The notes: generated by a model from the sequence alone, not told the origin. Numbered from the stretch's first letter, positions 54,042 through 63,488 are shown. The stretch: 64,000 bases of DNA from Brevundimonas intermedia (GCF_027922165.1 NZ_BSFD01000011.1:62001-126000); one strand, 5' to 3'. A program made the numbers and translations.

Positions 54042-56477
54042 ATGTTGCCGATTCACGCCGTTCTCGAACCGCTGAAAGCCGCCCTTGCGAGCGGAAATAC
54101 AGCGGTCCTGGCCGCCCCGCCGGGGGCCGGGAAGACCACGGTCGTGCCCCTGGCGCTGCTGGATCAGGCCTGGCTGGACGGCGGCCGGGTGCTGGTGCTC
54201 GAACCGCGCCGTATCGCCGCACGGGCCGCCGCCGACCGGATGGCGAGCACCCTGGGCGAGACGGCGGGTGAGACGGTCGGCTATCGCACCCGGCTGCAAA
54301 GCCGGATCGGACCCAAGACGCGGATCGAGGTGATCACCGAAGGGGTCTTCACCCGGATGATCCTGGACGATCCCGGCCTGGAGGGCGTGGGGGCGGTTCT
54401 GTTCGACGAGTTCCACGAGCGCAGCCTAGACGCCGACCTGGGTCTGGCCCTGGCGCGGGAGACCCAAGGCCTGTTGCGCGACGACCTGCGGCTGCTGGTC
54501 ATGTCGGCCACCCTGGATGTGGCGGGGGTGTCGCTTCTGCTAAACGGCGCGCCGGTGATCGAGGCGGAGGGGCGGGCCTATCCGGTCGAGACCCGTTATC
54601 TCGGGCGCAACCCCGCTGAACGGTTCGAAGAGGCTATGGCGCGGGCCTGTCTGACGGCATTGGGCGAGGAGACGGGGTCAGTGCTGGCCTTTTTGCCGGG
54701 GCAGGGCGAGATCCACCGGGTGGCGCGGCTGGTCAACGAACGGCTGCGCTTGCCCAACGTCGATGTGGTCCCGCTGTACGGCGGTCTGGACCGGGCGGAA
54801 CAGGACCGGGCCATCGAGCCGGCGGCGACGGGACGGTGCAAGCTGGTGCTGGCGACCTCGGTGGCGGAGACCAGTCTGACCATCAACGGGGTGAGGGTGG
54901 TGCTGGACGGCGGCCTGTCGCGCGTGCCCCAGTTCGAACCGTCCAGCGGCCTGACGCGGTTGGCGACGGTGCGGGTCAGCCGGTCGTCGGCCGAACAGCG
55001 GCGGGGACGGGCGGGGCGGACCGAGCCCGGCGTCTGCTACCGACTTTGGGACGAGGAACAGACACGGGGCCTGGTTCCGCATCAGCGGCCGGAGATCCAG
55101 GAGGCGGATCTGACCGGCCTGGCGCTGGATCTGGCGCGGTGGGGCGCGCGGTCGGTCGAGGGGCTGGCCCTGCTGGACCCGCCGCCGGCGGGCGCCATGG
55201 CGGAGGCGCGCAAGGTGCTGACGCGGCTGGGGGCGCTGGATGGCGACGGCGGCTTGTCGGCGCATGGGCGAAGGTTGACGCGCATCCCGCTGTCGCCGCG
55301 CCTGGCCCATATGGTCGCCGTGGCGTCGGACGGGGGTGATGCGATGACGGGCGCGCGGATCGCGGCGGTGCTGAGCGAGCCGGGGCTGGGCGGAAACGGG
55401 ATCGATCTTGCGGATCGGCTGGTCGGGCTGGAGCGAGATCGGTCGCCGCGCGCGCGGGACGCCCTGAAGCTGGCCGAGCGATGGGCGCGGGCAGCGGGCG
55501 GGGGCGCCGGGAGCTTGGTTGAACCGGGCCTGTTGCTGGCCGAGGCCTTTCCCGAACGGATCGCCAAGGCGCGGGGCAAGACGGGCGAGCTGTTGCTGGC
55601 CAGCGGGCGCGGCGCGGTACTGGATGCGACGGATCATCTGGCGCGCGAAGCCTGGCTGGCGGTGGCGGAACTGGGCGGTGGCGAGGCGCGGGACCGGGTG
55701 CGGCTGGCGGCGACGCTGGACGGGACCCGGATCGAGGCGGACCTGGGGCGATTGATCGAGATCGAGGATCGACTGGTCAAGGAGCCGTCCGGCCGGATGG
55801 TGGTCCGGCGTGCGCGGCGGATCGGCGCCCTGATGTTGGATGAAAAGGTGATCGGGGCGCCGGACGCCAAAACCCTGACGGCGGCCCTGCGCGCTGAGAT
55901 CGAGGCCGAAGGGCTGGGCGCCCTGCGTTGGGGCGAGCAGGCGACGGGGCTGCGGACGCGGCTGGCCTTTCTTCATGGGCTGGATCCGAGCTGGCCGGAT
56001 GTCTCGGACGCCGCCCTGCTGGAGGCGAGGACGGACTGGCTGTGGCCAATTCTGGAGGGGGCGAAATCGCTGGAGGCAGTCAGCGACGGTCGGTTGGCCG
56101 AAGCCTTGCGCGGGCTGGTCCCGTGGGATCTGCAGCGCAAGCTGGACGAACTGGCGCCGCTGCGGCTAACGACGCCGCTTGGCTCTGCGGGGATTGACTA
56201 TGGCGCCGAAGGTGGGCCGCGGGTCGAGATCCGGGTGCAGGAGCTGTTCGGCGTCACCACCCATCCGACGGTTGGCGGTGGGCGCATACCCCTGACCCTG
56301 TCGCTGCTGTCGCCGGCGCGGCGGCCGGTGCAGGTGACCAAGGACCTGCCGGGTTTCTGGGCCGGATCCTGGGCGGCGGTGCGGTCGGAGATGCGGGGCC
56401 GTTATCCGCGCCACCCCTGGCCCGAGAACCCGGCGGAGGCCCAGGCGACGAACCGGGTCAAACCGCGCGGGACGTGA
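54042..56477 (+). CDS. hrpB: ATP-dependent helicase HrpB
   Basis: 811 aa DEAH-type RNA helicase. Motifs in order: I APPGAGKTT near residue 25, Ia LEPRRIAARAAA, II DEFHERS (D-E-F-H instead of DEAH, typical of HrpB), III MSATLD, IV FLPGQGEI, V TSVAETSLTI, VI QRRGRAGRTEPGVCYRLW. A helicase-associated domain about 370-480 and the HrpB C-terminal domain to the end (KPSGRM-like region, RYPRHPWPENP near 790). In other proteobacteria HrpB is linked to mRNA processing and surface functions; here no context clue. Start ATG at 54042 lies immediately after the leader shared with the divergent permease. Confidence 0.95.
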   Translation: MLPIHAVLEPLKAALASGNTAVLAAPPGAGKTTVVPLALLDQAWLDGGRVLVLEPRRIAARAAADRMASTLGETAGETVGYRTRLQSRIGPKTRIEVITEGVFTRMILDDPGLEGVGAVLFDEFHERSLDADLGLALARETQGLLRDDLRLLVMSATLDVAGVSLLLNGAPVIEAEGRAYPVETRYLGRNPAERFEEAMARACLTALGEETGSVLAFLPGQGEIHRVARLVNERLRLPNVDVVPLYGGLDRAEQDRAIEPAATGRCKLVLATSVAETSLTINGVRVVLDGGLSRVPQFEPSSGLTRLATVRVSRSSAEQRRGRAGRTEPGVCYRLWDEEQTRGLVPHQRPEIQEADLTGLALDLARWGARSVEGLALLDPPPAGAMAEARKVLTRLGALDGDGGLSAHGRRLTRIPLSPRLAHMVAVASDGGDAMTGARIAAVLSEPGLGGNGIDLADRLVGLERDRSPRARDALKLAERWARAAGGGAGSLVEPGLLLAEAFPERIAKARGKTGELLLASGRGAVLDATDHLAREAWLAVAELGGGEARDRVRLAATLDGTRIEADLGRLIEIEDRLVKEPSGRMVVRRARRIGALMLDEKVIGAPDAKTLTAALRAEIEAEGLGALRWGEQATGLRTRLAFLHGLDPSWPDVSDAALLEARTDWLWPILEGAKSLEAVSDGRLAEALRGLVPWDLQRKLDELAPLRLTTPLGSAGIDYGAEGGPRVEIRVQELFGVTTHPTVGGGRIPLTLSLLSPARRPVQVTKDLPGFWAGSWAAVRSEMRGRYPRHPWPENPAEAQATNRVKPRGT

Positions 56478-56539
56478 GGCGCAGGCTTGACCGCAGACGA
56501 TGATCAAGCAATGCCTTTGCGCCCAAACAGGATTCCGCC

Positions 56540-57826
56540 GTGTCTGACGCAAAGACGATTTCGCCGACCGCCCGGAAGGGGCGGGTTCTTTTCGCCAGCC
56601 TGATCGGCACCACGATCGAATTCTACGACTTCTACATCTACGCCACGGCGGCGGTGCTGGTGTTTCCGCGGCTGTTCTTCCCCGGCGCCGATCCGACGAC
56701 GGCCATGCTGTCGTCCTTCGCCACCTTCTCCATCGCCTTCTTCGCGCGACCGGTCGGCGCCCTGGCCTTCGGCCATTTCGGGGACCGGGTGGGGCGCAAG
56801 GCGACGCTGGTGGCCGCCCTGATGACCATGGGCGTCTCGACCGTGGCCATCGGTCTGTTGCCGACCCATGCCTCGGTCGGGATCATCGCACCGCTGTTGC
56901 TGGCCCTGTGCCGGTTCGGACAGGGGCTGGGGCTTGGCGGCGAGTGGGGCGGGGCCGTGCTGCTGGCCACCGAGAACGCTCCGCCTGGCAAGAAGGCCTG
57001 GTTCGGCATGTTCCCGCAGTTGGGGGCGCCGATCGGCTTCATCCTGTCGACCGGCGCCTTTATCGTGCTGACCTCGACCCTGAGCGAGGCGCAATTCGAG
57101 GCCTGGGGATGGCGTCTTCCCTTCCTGGCCAGCGCCGTCCTGGTGTTCGTTGGACTGTGGGTGCGGTTGAAGATCACCGAAACGCCGGAGTTCCAGAAGG
57201 CAGTGGATCGCAACGAGCGGGTCAAGGCGCCGGCCGTGACCCTGTTCGCCCACCACAAGATGGCGTTGTTTCTGGGGACGTTCAGCGGGGTGACGACCTT
57301 CACCCTCTTCTATCTGATGACCGTCTTCGCCCTGGGCTGGGCGACAACGGGGATGGGGCTGGCGCGCGGCGACGTCCTGCCGGTCCAACTGATCGGGGTG
57401 TTGTTCTTCGCCGCCTTTATTCCGGTGACGGCCCTGCTGGCGGACAAATACGGGCAGGTGAAGGTGCTGATCGCCTCGTCGGTCGGGATCGGCCTGTTCG
57501 GCGCCCTGTTCGCGCCCCTGTTCGACGCCGGCCTGACGGGGCTGTTGATCTTCTTTGCCCTAGGGTTCGGGCTGATGGGCTGCACCTATGGCCCCATAGG
57601 CGCGGCGATGGCGCGGCCTTTCCCGACGACGGTCCGCTATACCGGGGCGTCAATGGCCTTCAATCTGGCCGGGATCGTGGGGGCGTCGCTGGCGCCCTAT
57701 CTGGCGACCTGGCTGGCGCGAAACTATGGGCTGGCGGCGGTCGGCGGTTATCTGGCCCTGTCGGCGGTGGTGACCATACTGGCCCTGTGGGGCATGGGAC
57801 GGGTCAGCCCGGAGACCGAGCTTTAA
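56540..57826 (+). CDS. MFS metabolite:H+ symporter (MHS family)
   Basis: 428 aa, 12 membrane segments. MHS signatures: N-terminal IGTTIEFYDFYIYATAAVLVF (quoted in part: GTTIEFYDFYIYATA), FFARPVGALAFGHFGDRVGRKATL as the loop 2-3 motif (quoted in part: GHFGDRVGRKATL), LGLGGEWGGAVLL in TM5, and YGPIGAAMARPFPTTVRYTGASM-type C-terminal motif. Family members import organic anions or zwitterions such as citrate, alpha-ketoglutarate, proline/betaine or shikimate; substrate cannot be read here. Start is GTG at 56540 with AGGA upstream. Its TAA (57824-57826) overlaps, on the opposite strand, the TAA of the next gene. Confidence 0.93.
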   Translation: MSDAKTISPTARKGRVLFASLIGTTIEFYDFYIYATAAVLVFPRLFFPGADPTTAMLSSFATFSIAFFARPVGALAFGHFGDRVGRKATLVAALMTMGVSTVAIGLLPTHASVGIIAPLLLALCRFGQGLGLGGEWGGAVLLATENAPPGKKAWFGMFPQLGAPIGFILSTGAFIVLTSTLSEAQFEAWGWRLPFLASAVLVFVGLWVRLKITETPEFQKAVDRNERVKAPAVTLFAHHKMALFLGTFSGVTTFTLFYLMTVFALGWATTGMGLARGDVLPVQLIGVLFFAAFIPVTALLADKYGQVKVLIASSVGIGLFGALFAPLFDAGLTGLLIFFALGFGLMGCTYGPIGAAMARPFPTTVRYTGASMAFNLAGIVGASLAPYLATWLARNYGLAAVGGYLALSAVVTILALWGMGRVSPETEL

Positions 57827-58632
57827 GTCTCGTCCGTGGCGGCATAGACCATGATGCCTGTGGCGATGGCCAGGTTCAGGCTGTCGGCCCGGCCGCGCAT
57901 CGGGATCTTCACGTTGACGTCGCAGGCGGCGGCCAGGTTATCGGTCAGGCCGGCCTGTTCATTGCCCATCAGGATCAGCGACGGCTGGCGCATCACGGCT
58001 GAGCGGTGGCTGACCGTCGCATCCAGGCGGGTGCCGACGACACTGCCGGGCCAGGTCTTGCGCCAGGCCAGGAAGGCCTCGGGATCGGTCCTGGTGATCG
58101 AGACGGCGAAGACCGAGCCCATGGTCGCGCGAACGGCCTCGACCGAATAGGGATCGACGCAGTCGCCGATCAGGATGACGCCGCCACAGCCCGCCGCATC
58201 GGCGGTGCGGATGATGGTGCCGAGATTGCCGGGATCGCGCACCTGTTCCAGCGCCACCCAGCAGGGGGCGGAAGCCGGGTCCAGGCTGTCGAGAGGCGCA
58301 TAGGCCTGGTCGAACACGCCCAGCACGGTCTGCGGATTGTCGCGGCGGCTGATCTTTTCGAGGATGGCGTGGGTGACGATGATGATGTCGCCGCCGGCCT
58401 TGCGCGTTTCGGCCTTGGCGCGATCCAGCAGGGGGTGGGGGCGGGCCTCCTCGCCGACCAGCAGCATGCGCGGCGCGCGGCCCAGGTCCAGGGCCTCGCC
58501 GATGAACTTCAGACCTTCGGCTAGGAAGGCGCTGGTCAGGTCGCGTTCCTTGCGCATGTGCAGGGCGCGGACGCTCTTGATCGTGTCGTTCGTCAGGGAG
58601 GTGATGACGCGATATTCGTCTCTGGCGCTCAT
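57823..58632 (-). CDS. SpoU/TrmH-family RNA 2'-O-methyltransferase
   Basis: 269 aa. N-terminal substrate-binding domain 1-95 (ITSLTNDTIKSVRALHMRKER) and SPOUT knot about 110-269: motif 1 LEQVRDPGNLGTIIRTADAAG (quoted in part: VRDPGNLGTIIRTADA), motif 2 LILMGNEQAGL, motif 3 IPMRGRADSLNLAIATGI. Methylates ribose in rRNA or tRNA; RlmB/TsnR-like but exact target unknown. Start at 58632 overlaps the upstream methyltransferase stop by 4 bases; an ATG three codons earlier is possible. Operon with the gene upstream. Confidence 0.93.
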   Translation of the reverse strand: MSARDEYRVITSLTNDTIKSVRALHMRKERDLTSAFLAEGLKFIGEALDLGRAPRMLLVGEEARPHPLLDRAKAETRKAGGDIIIVTHAILEKISRRDNPQTVLGVFDQAYAPLDSLDPASAPCWVALEQVRDPGNLGTIIRTADAAGCGGVILIGDCVDPYSVEAVRATMGSVFAVSITRTDPEAFLAWRKTWPGSVVGTRLDATVSHRSAVMRQPSLILMGNEQAGLTDNLAAACDVNVKIPMRGRADSLNLAIATGIMVYAATDET

Positions 58633-59540
58633 CGGCTCCACCGCGCGAAGAAGGACAGGCCGATGGCGCGGGCGTCCGGGCCGTCTTCGGACAGGGCCAG
58701 TTCGCCCCAGTCGATGCGACCGCCGCGATCATGGGTCGCCTCGGCCATCAGATGGGCCAGGGACAGGCCCGAGACCCGGGCGGCATAGGCGTTCAGCAGC
58801 AGGAAGTCTGCGTCGTCGGCCAGAAGGGCGGCGCAATCCTTCAGCAGGGTCGGCATGTCCTCGAACAGGCGCCAGACCTCGCCGGTGGGGCCGCGGCCGT
58901 ATTTGGGCGGGTCGAGAATGATCCCGTCGTATTTGGAGCCGCGACGGACCTCGCGGGCGACATATTTGCGGGCGTCCTCGACGATCCAGCGGATCGGGTG
59001 TTGGCTCAAGCCGGACTGTTCGGCGTTTTCGCGGGCGTAGGCGACCGACTTCTTGGAGGCGTCGACGTGGGTGACCTCGGCCCCTGCGGCGGCGGCGGCC
59101 AGGCTGGCGACGCCGGTGTAGCCGAACAGATTCAGGATCTTAGGCGCTCTGCCGGCTTCGCGCGTAAAGCTCCGCACGCGGTTGTCCAGCCATTCCCAGT
59201 TGGCGGCCTGTTCGGGGAAGAAGGCCAGGTGGCGGAAGGGAGTGAAACGGCCGGTGAATTTCACGTCGCGCCATTTCAGGGGGAAGGCGTCGACGGGGCC
59301 GTGCTGGTCGAACTTCCAGCGGCCGGAGTCTTCCTCCTCCTGCTGCGGATCGAAGGTGGCCGTGGCCTGTTCGAAGGCGGCCGGATCGCGCGGGGACCAG
59401 AAGCACTGGGGCTCTGGACGGACCACGGTGTAGCGGCCGTAGCGTTCCAGCTTCTTGCCGTCGCCGGAGTCCAGCAGGGCATAGTCGGACCAGCCGCGGG
59501 TCACGAGGGTTTCGGGGGTGGGGGAGAGCAGGGGCGCCAT
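58629..59540 (-). CDS. Class I SAM-dependent RNA methyltransferase, RlmI-like
   Basis: 303 aa. N-terminal beta-rich region, then a Rossmann methyltransferase: ILNLFGYTGVASLAAAAAGA (quoted in part: NLFGYTGVASLAAA) as SAM motif I near 140, THVDASKKSVAYARENAE motif II, VEDARKYVARE, and the catalytic-region IILDPPKYGRG near 215 (DPPxF/Y). These are the signatures of the RlmI/RlmK group of 23S rRNA cytosine or guanine methyltransferases; no PUA domain is seen at the N-terminus, unlike RlmI. ATG at 59540. Overlaps the TrmH-type gene by 4 bases, forming a two-gene RNA modification operon. Confidence 0.9.
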   Translation of the reverse strand: MAPLLSPTPETLVTRGWSDYALLDSGDGKKLERYGRYTVVRPEPQCFWSPRDPAAFEQATATFDPQQEEEDSGRWKFDQHGPVDAFPLKWRDVKFTGRFTPFRHLAFFPEQAANWEWLDNRVRSFTREAGRAPKILNLFGYTGVASLAAAAAGAEVTHVDASKKSVAYARENAEQSGLSQHPIRWIVEDARKYVAREVRRGSKYDGIILDPPKYGRGPTGEVWRLFEDMPTLLKDCAALLADDADFLLLNAYAARVSGLSLAHLMAEATHDRGGRIDWGELALSEDGPDARAIGLSFFARWSR

Positions 59541-59558
59541 TGTGCGGCTGATAGGCGG

Positions 59559-60944
59559 TCAGGCGGCCTCGCGTCCAGCGTCCAGCGTAAGGACGGGCGT
59601 GCATTCGACATCCATCTCGGCGTCATGGACGGTTTTGTCCCAGACGTGGGGCGCCACGATCAGTCTCCAGACCGCGTGGACGAAGGCTAGGCTGAGCAGG
59701 GACCAATAGGCGGGCGCGGCCAGCATGTCGGTCAGTCTATAGTCCAGCCCGGCCCGCCGCGCCCCGACGGCGCAACCCATCCAGGCGGCGATGGTTCCCA
59801 CGGCCAGGACGGCGAAAGACGCCAGCGGCGCTTCCGGCGCCATGCCGGCGTGAAGTCCGACCATCAGGGCGGAGGCGATCCACGCCAGGGTCGGGGCATG
59901 ACAGGCGGCGGAGACGATGGCGGCGCCCAGGGTCATGACCAGGGACAGCATACCCCTGCGGCCCAGGGCCAGAGGCGCGCGGGTATGGACTCCCCAGGTC
60001 TGCATATAGCCTTTGAGCCAACGCGTCCGCTGCGGCAGCCAACGCTCCAGACCGCCGGGCGGGGTCTCCCAGGTCGGGCTGTTCAGCACGCCCAGTCGCC
60101 AGCCGGCCGACCAGAGGCGGAAGCCGAGATCCGCGTCTTCGGTGACATTATAAGCGTCCCAACCGCCGGCGGCGCGAAGGGCCGACGTGCGGAGGTGATT
60201 GCTGGTTCCGCCTAGGGGAAAGGGCAGGTTCAGACACGCCATTCCGGGCAGATTGACCTCGAACAGGGCGGCGTATTCGAAAGCGAACTGCCGGTCGAGA
60301 AACCCGATCAGGCCTGACCCGCTTCGCCGGATGCGAAGGGGCGCCTGGAGGCAGCCCAGTTTGGGGCTGTCCGCGAAGCGCGCTGCGGCCTCGCGAAGCT
60401 GGCCCGGGTCGGGGGCGTCTTCGGCGTCATAGATGGTGACGAACTCGCCGGTGGCCGATGACAGGGCGTGGTTCAGCGCGCGGGGCTTGGTCTGGGGCGA
60501 TCCCGCAGGGACGACGAGAATCCGCAACCAATCCGGGCGCGGCGCAGCCTGGGCCGCCTCCAGGGTCGCACGGTCGTGGGCTTCAAGCACCAGAAAGCCT
60601 TCGAGCTGACGCCGGGGGTAGTCTATCTGCGACAGATTGCGGATGAGTTGGGGCACAACGGCCGCCTCGTCGTGAAGAGCGGCCAGAATTGTGTAGCGCG
60701 GCCAGCGAGAGGGCTGGCGCGGCGACGACTGAGGGCGAAGGCTGGCGACCGCAAGCGCCGCGCGCCAGAATGCACCGATCACGAAGCCAACCTGAAGCGC
60801 CACCACCAGCGCCATCAGGGTGGGACGTGGCCAGACGAAAAACGCCCCCATAAGGCCTGCCCCAAGGCTGCCCGCGACAATGCTCTGCAATAGAGTCGGC
60901 GTTCGCCGAGCCGCGCCGGACAGCCGTCGTTTGCTTCTTGCCAT
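59559..60944 (-). CDS. Membrane-bound family 2 glycosyltransferase
   Basis: 461 aa. Two N-terminal membrane segments (about 20-65), a GT2 catalytic domain about 75-310 with YTILAALHDEAAVV, metal-binding DAEDAPDP, TEDADLGFRLW (general-base Asp) and QRTRWLKGYMQT (Q-x-x-R-W, the processive-synthase signature of BcsA-like enzymes), then three or four C-terminal membrane segments. Probably makes or exports a beta-linked polysaccharide or glycosylates a lipid carrier; the acceptor is unknown. No PilZ domain or BcsB-like partner nearby. Start at 60944 (MARSKRR) has AGGA 7 bases upstream; ATGs at 60953 and further upstream are alternatives. Divergent from the TetR gene. Confidence 0.9.
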   Translation of the reverse strand: MARSKRRLSGAARRTPTLLQSIVAGSLGAGLMGAFFVWPRPTLMALVVALQVGFVIGAFWRAALAVASLRPQSSPRQPSRWPRYTILAALHDEAAVVPQLIRNLSQIDYPRRQLEGFLVLEAHDRATLEAAQAAPRPDWLRILVVPAGSPQTKPRALNHALSSATGEFVTIYDAEDAPDPGQLREAAARFADSPKLGCLQAPLRIRRSGSGLIGFLDRQFAFEYAALFEVNLPGMACLNLPFPLGGTSNHLRTSALRAAGGWDAYNVTEDADLGFRLWSAGWRLGVLNSPTWETPPGGLERWLPQRTRWLKGYMQTWGVHTRAPLALGRRGMLSLVMTLGAAIVSAACHAPTLAWIASALMVGLHAGMAPEAPLASFAVLAVGTIAAWMGCAVGARRAGLDYRLTDMLAAPAYWSLLSLAFVHAVWRLIVAPHVWDKTVHDAEMDVECTPVLTLDAGREAA

Positions 60945-61072
60945 GCCATTCATCCTGCGCTGCACCACCATACAACCCAGAATACACTCTTGACGCAACT
61001 GTGTTATGCAAGGCGTGTTGGCGTCGGTGACAGATTGTCGCTATTCAACGGCAGCCTGATCCGGAGTCGCCG

Positions 61073-61702
61073 TTGCCCGTCGTTTCGCCATCCTCGCGTT
61101 CCAATCGCAAACCCAAGGGCGAAGGCCATTCGCGGCGTGGAGAAATCCTCGCCGCCGCCGAGCGCATCTTCGTTGAGCACGGCTACGAGGGCGCGACGAT
61201 CCGCAAGATCGCCGACGAGGTCGGTCTGTCATCGACGGCGCTCTATATGCATTTTCCCGACAAGGGGGCGATCCTTCAGGAGATTTGCCGCGAAGCGTTC
61301 GGCCGACTGATCGCGACGGGCGCCGCCCTGTCCGCGCTGGATGCGCCGCCCGAGGTTCGTCTTAGACGGATGATCGAGGCCTATGCCCAGTTCGGCTTCG
61401 ATCATCCGAACGCTTACCGGCTGATCTATCTGACGCGGCCCAACGAGGCGCGCGAGGGGGCCCAGAGCCTGTCGCAGGAGTTGGGGGCGGGCGTATTCTC
61501 GGCCTTCGAGCAACTGGTGGTGGAGGCCGTAGCGGCGGGACGGATGAAAGGCGATCCTCGCACTATCGCCCAGTCGATCTGGGCGGCGACCCACGGCGTC
61601 GTTTCCCTGGTGATAACCAAACCCTATTTCCCATGGGTCGATCGCGACACCCTGGTGAAAACCACTTTGGACGCCGTGTTTGCCGGCCTCCTGAAATCGT
61701 GA
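61073..61702 (+). CDS. TetR-family transcriptional regulator
   Basis: 209 aa. Start is TTG at 61073, supported by GGAG 7 bases upstream and the absence of a better start before the helix-turn-helix. N-terminal DNA-binding domain about 20-70: RRGEILAAAERIFVEHGYEGATIRKIADEVGLSSTALYMHFPDKGAIL, quoted in part as IADEVGLSSTALYMHFPDK. C-terminal ligand domain 75-209, TetR_C type (WHG-like pattern with YRLIYLTRP). The stop overlaps the GTG of the importer binding-protein gene by two bases (GTGA), so it is the head of that operon or its regulator. Also divergent from the glycosyltransferase, which it could repress. Confidence 0.92.
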   Translation: MPVVSPSSRSNRKPKGEGHSRRGEILAAAERIFVEHGYEGATIRKIADEVGLSSTALYMHFPDKGAILQEICREAFGRLIATGAALSALDAPPEVRLRRMIEAYAQFGFDHPNAYRLIYLTRPNEAREGAQSLSQELGAGVFSAFEQLVVEAVAAGRMKGDPRTIAQSIWAATHGVVSLVITKPYFPWVDRDTLVKTTLDAVFAGLLKS

Positions 61703-62502
61703 GGCCTGTCTGGGGGCTGGCGGCTGGGGCTGTGGTTCTGGCCGTGGCTGGGGGCGTCGAGGCGCGACCGCTGCGGGTCATGGCGCTGGATCAGTGCGCC
61801 GACCAATATATCCTGGCCCTGGCGCCCGACGCCGAACTGGCCTTGTCGCCGCGCGCCGACGACCCCGACGCCTGGATGGTGCGCGAGGCGGCCGGGCGCA
61901 GGCGCCTCCGTCCGACCCTGGAGGCGGCGGTCGGCTTCAAGCCGGATGTGGTCGTGCGCTATTGGGGTGGCGAGCCCCGGCTGCTGGCGGCGCTGGAGCG
62001 GCGGGGGACCAAGGTCGTCACGATTGCGGACGCGACCGATCTGGACGGGGTGCGCGCCAATATCCGCGCGGCGGCGCTGGGTTTGGGACAGGTCGGCCGG
62101 GGGGCGCGGCTGGAGCGGACCATGCAAACCAAGCTGGATCGCGCCGCGCCGCCTGCCGGAGGTCCGAGGCCGGGGGCGGTCTATCTGACCTCGGGCGGCT
62201 ATACGTCGGGGCCGGGCACGCTGATGGATGCGATGATGCGGGCGGCGGGGTTCCGCAATCTGACCACGGCGCCAGGCTTTGGCGCGGTCAGCGTCGAGCG
62301 GATCGCGTTGCAGCCGCCGATCCGGTTCGTGCTGGGCTTCTTTGACCAATTGCGGGCCGACTGGCGTGGGCCGGGCCGACATCCGGTGGTGAGACGGGCT
62401 GCGCGGGGACGGACGGCGGCGAAGCTGCCTGCAGCGGTGCTGACCTGCCCCGCCTGGTTTGCCGCCGACGGGGTTGAGATGATGGCGAAGGGACGGCCAT
62501 GA
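61699..62502 (+). CDS. ABC importer substrate-binding protein (FecB/BtuF-like)
   Basis: 267 aa. GTG at 61699 overlaps the TetR stop (GTGA); the N-terminus VRPVWGLAAGAVVLAVAGGVEA is a signal peptide. Mature protein starts RPLRVMALDQCADQYILAL, typical of periplasmic binding proteins of the BtuF/FecB class III fold (two lobes joined by a long helix, seen about 125-165). Ligand could be a siderophore, haem or cobalamin; sequence does not decide. Followed by permease and ATPase genes with 4-base overlaps. Confidence 0.85.
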   Translation: MRPVWGLAAGAVVLAVAGGVEARPLRVMALDQCADQYILALAPDAELALSPRADDPDAWMVREAAGRRRLRPTLEAAVGFKPDVVVRYWGGEPRLLAALERRGTKVVTIADATDLDGVRANIRAAALGLGQVGRGARLERTMQTKLDRAAPPAGGPRPGAVYLTSGGYTSGPGTLMDAMMRAAGFRNLTTAPGFGAVSVERIALQPPIRFVLGFFDQLRADWRGPGRHPVVRRAARGRTAAKLPAAVLTCPAWFAADGVEMMAKGRP

Positions 62503-63488
62503 GCCGGACGGTGCGGTTGTGCCTGATCCTGGGGCTGGTCTGCGTGGCGGCCGTGGCGGCGGCGGTCCTGCTGGGCGAGACGAGCTTTGACGGCGCTCAG
62601 TACGCCCAGGCGTTCGGCGACCCGACGTCGGGGCCGTGGGAGGTGTTTTGGCAGGTGCGGGCGCCGCGTGCAGTCTGCGCCCTGATCGTCGGGGCCTGCC
62701 TGGGGCTGGCGGGGGCGGTGATGCAGGGCTTGCTCCGCAATCCGCTGGCGGATCCCGGGGTGCTGGGCGTGTCGGCGACGGCGGCTCTGGGCGCGGCCCT
62801 GGCCATCGTCCTGGGCGGCGCGGGCGTGGCGGGGCTGGTCGAGATGTCGGCCCTGGCCGGGGCCGTCGTGGCCGGCGGCCTGTTGATCGTCGCCGCCGGT
62901 CTGATGCGGGCGCCGGAGGCGCTGATCCTGTTCGGCGTCGCCCTGTCCAGTTTCGCGGGGGCGGCGACGGCGCTGATCTTCAACCTGTCGCCGTCGCCCA
63001 TCGCCCAGGCCGAGGTGATGTCCTGGTTGCTGGGATCGGTGCAGAACCGGAGCTGGGTCGATGTGGCCTGGGTCGCTCCTGCCTTGGTGGTCGCGGCGGT
63101 CTTCGCCGGCCTGTCGGCGGGAGGCTTGCGGATGTTGACCTTGGGCGATGAGACGGCGGCGGCGTCGGGCCTGTCCATGGGGCGGTTGAGAGTCTTCGCC
63201 CTGATCGCGGCGGCGGTGGCGACCGGTGCGGCCGTGGCGGTGGCGGGCGTGATCGGCTTCGTCGGTCTGGCGGCGCCCCATCTGGTGCGGGCGGCGGCGC
63301 GGGGCGATGCGGGACGGATATTGGCGCCCTCGGCCCTGGCCGGAGGGTTGATGCTGGTCGTCGCCGATCTGGCGGCGCGGCTGACGCCGACGGATCAGGA
63401 GCTGAAGCTGGGGGTGTTTACGGCCCTGATCGGCGCGCCCCTGTTCGCCCTGATCGCCTGGCGGGCGGCGCGGGAGTGGCGGCTGTGA
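62499..63488 (+). CDS. ABC importer permease (FecCD/BtuC family)
   Basis: 329 aa, about ten membrane segments. FecCD signatures: FWQVRAPRAVCALIVGACLGLAGAVMQGLLRNPLADPGVLGVS near residue 50-95 (quoted in part: LAGAVMQGLLRNPLADP), LLGSVQNRSW near 180, and the coupling-helix region GFVGLAAPHLVRAA near 255 that contacts the ATPase. ATG at 62499 overlaps the binding-protein stop by 4 bases. Confidence 0.95.
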   Translation: MSRTVRLCLILGLVCVAAVAAAVLLGETSFDGAQYAQAFGDPTSGPWEVFWQVRAPRAVCALIVGACLGLAGAVMQGLLRNPLADPGVLGVSATAALGAALAIVLGGAGVAGLVEMSALAGAVVAGGLLIVAAGLMRAPEALILFGVALSSFAGAATALIFNLSPSPIAQAEVMSWLLGSVQNRSWVDVAWVAPALVVAAVFAGLSAGGLRMLTLGDETAAASGLSMGRLRVFALIAAAVATGAAVAVAGVIGFVGLAAPHLVRAAARGDAGRILAPSALAGGLMLVVADLAARLTPTDQELKLGVFTALIGAPLFALIAWRAAREWRL

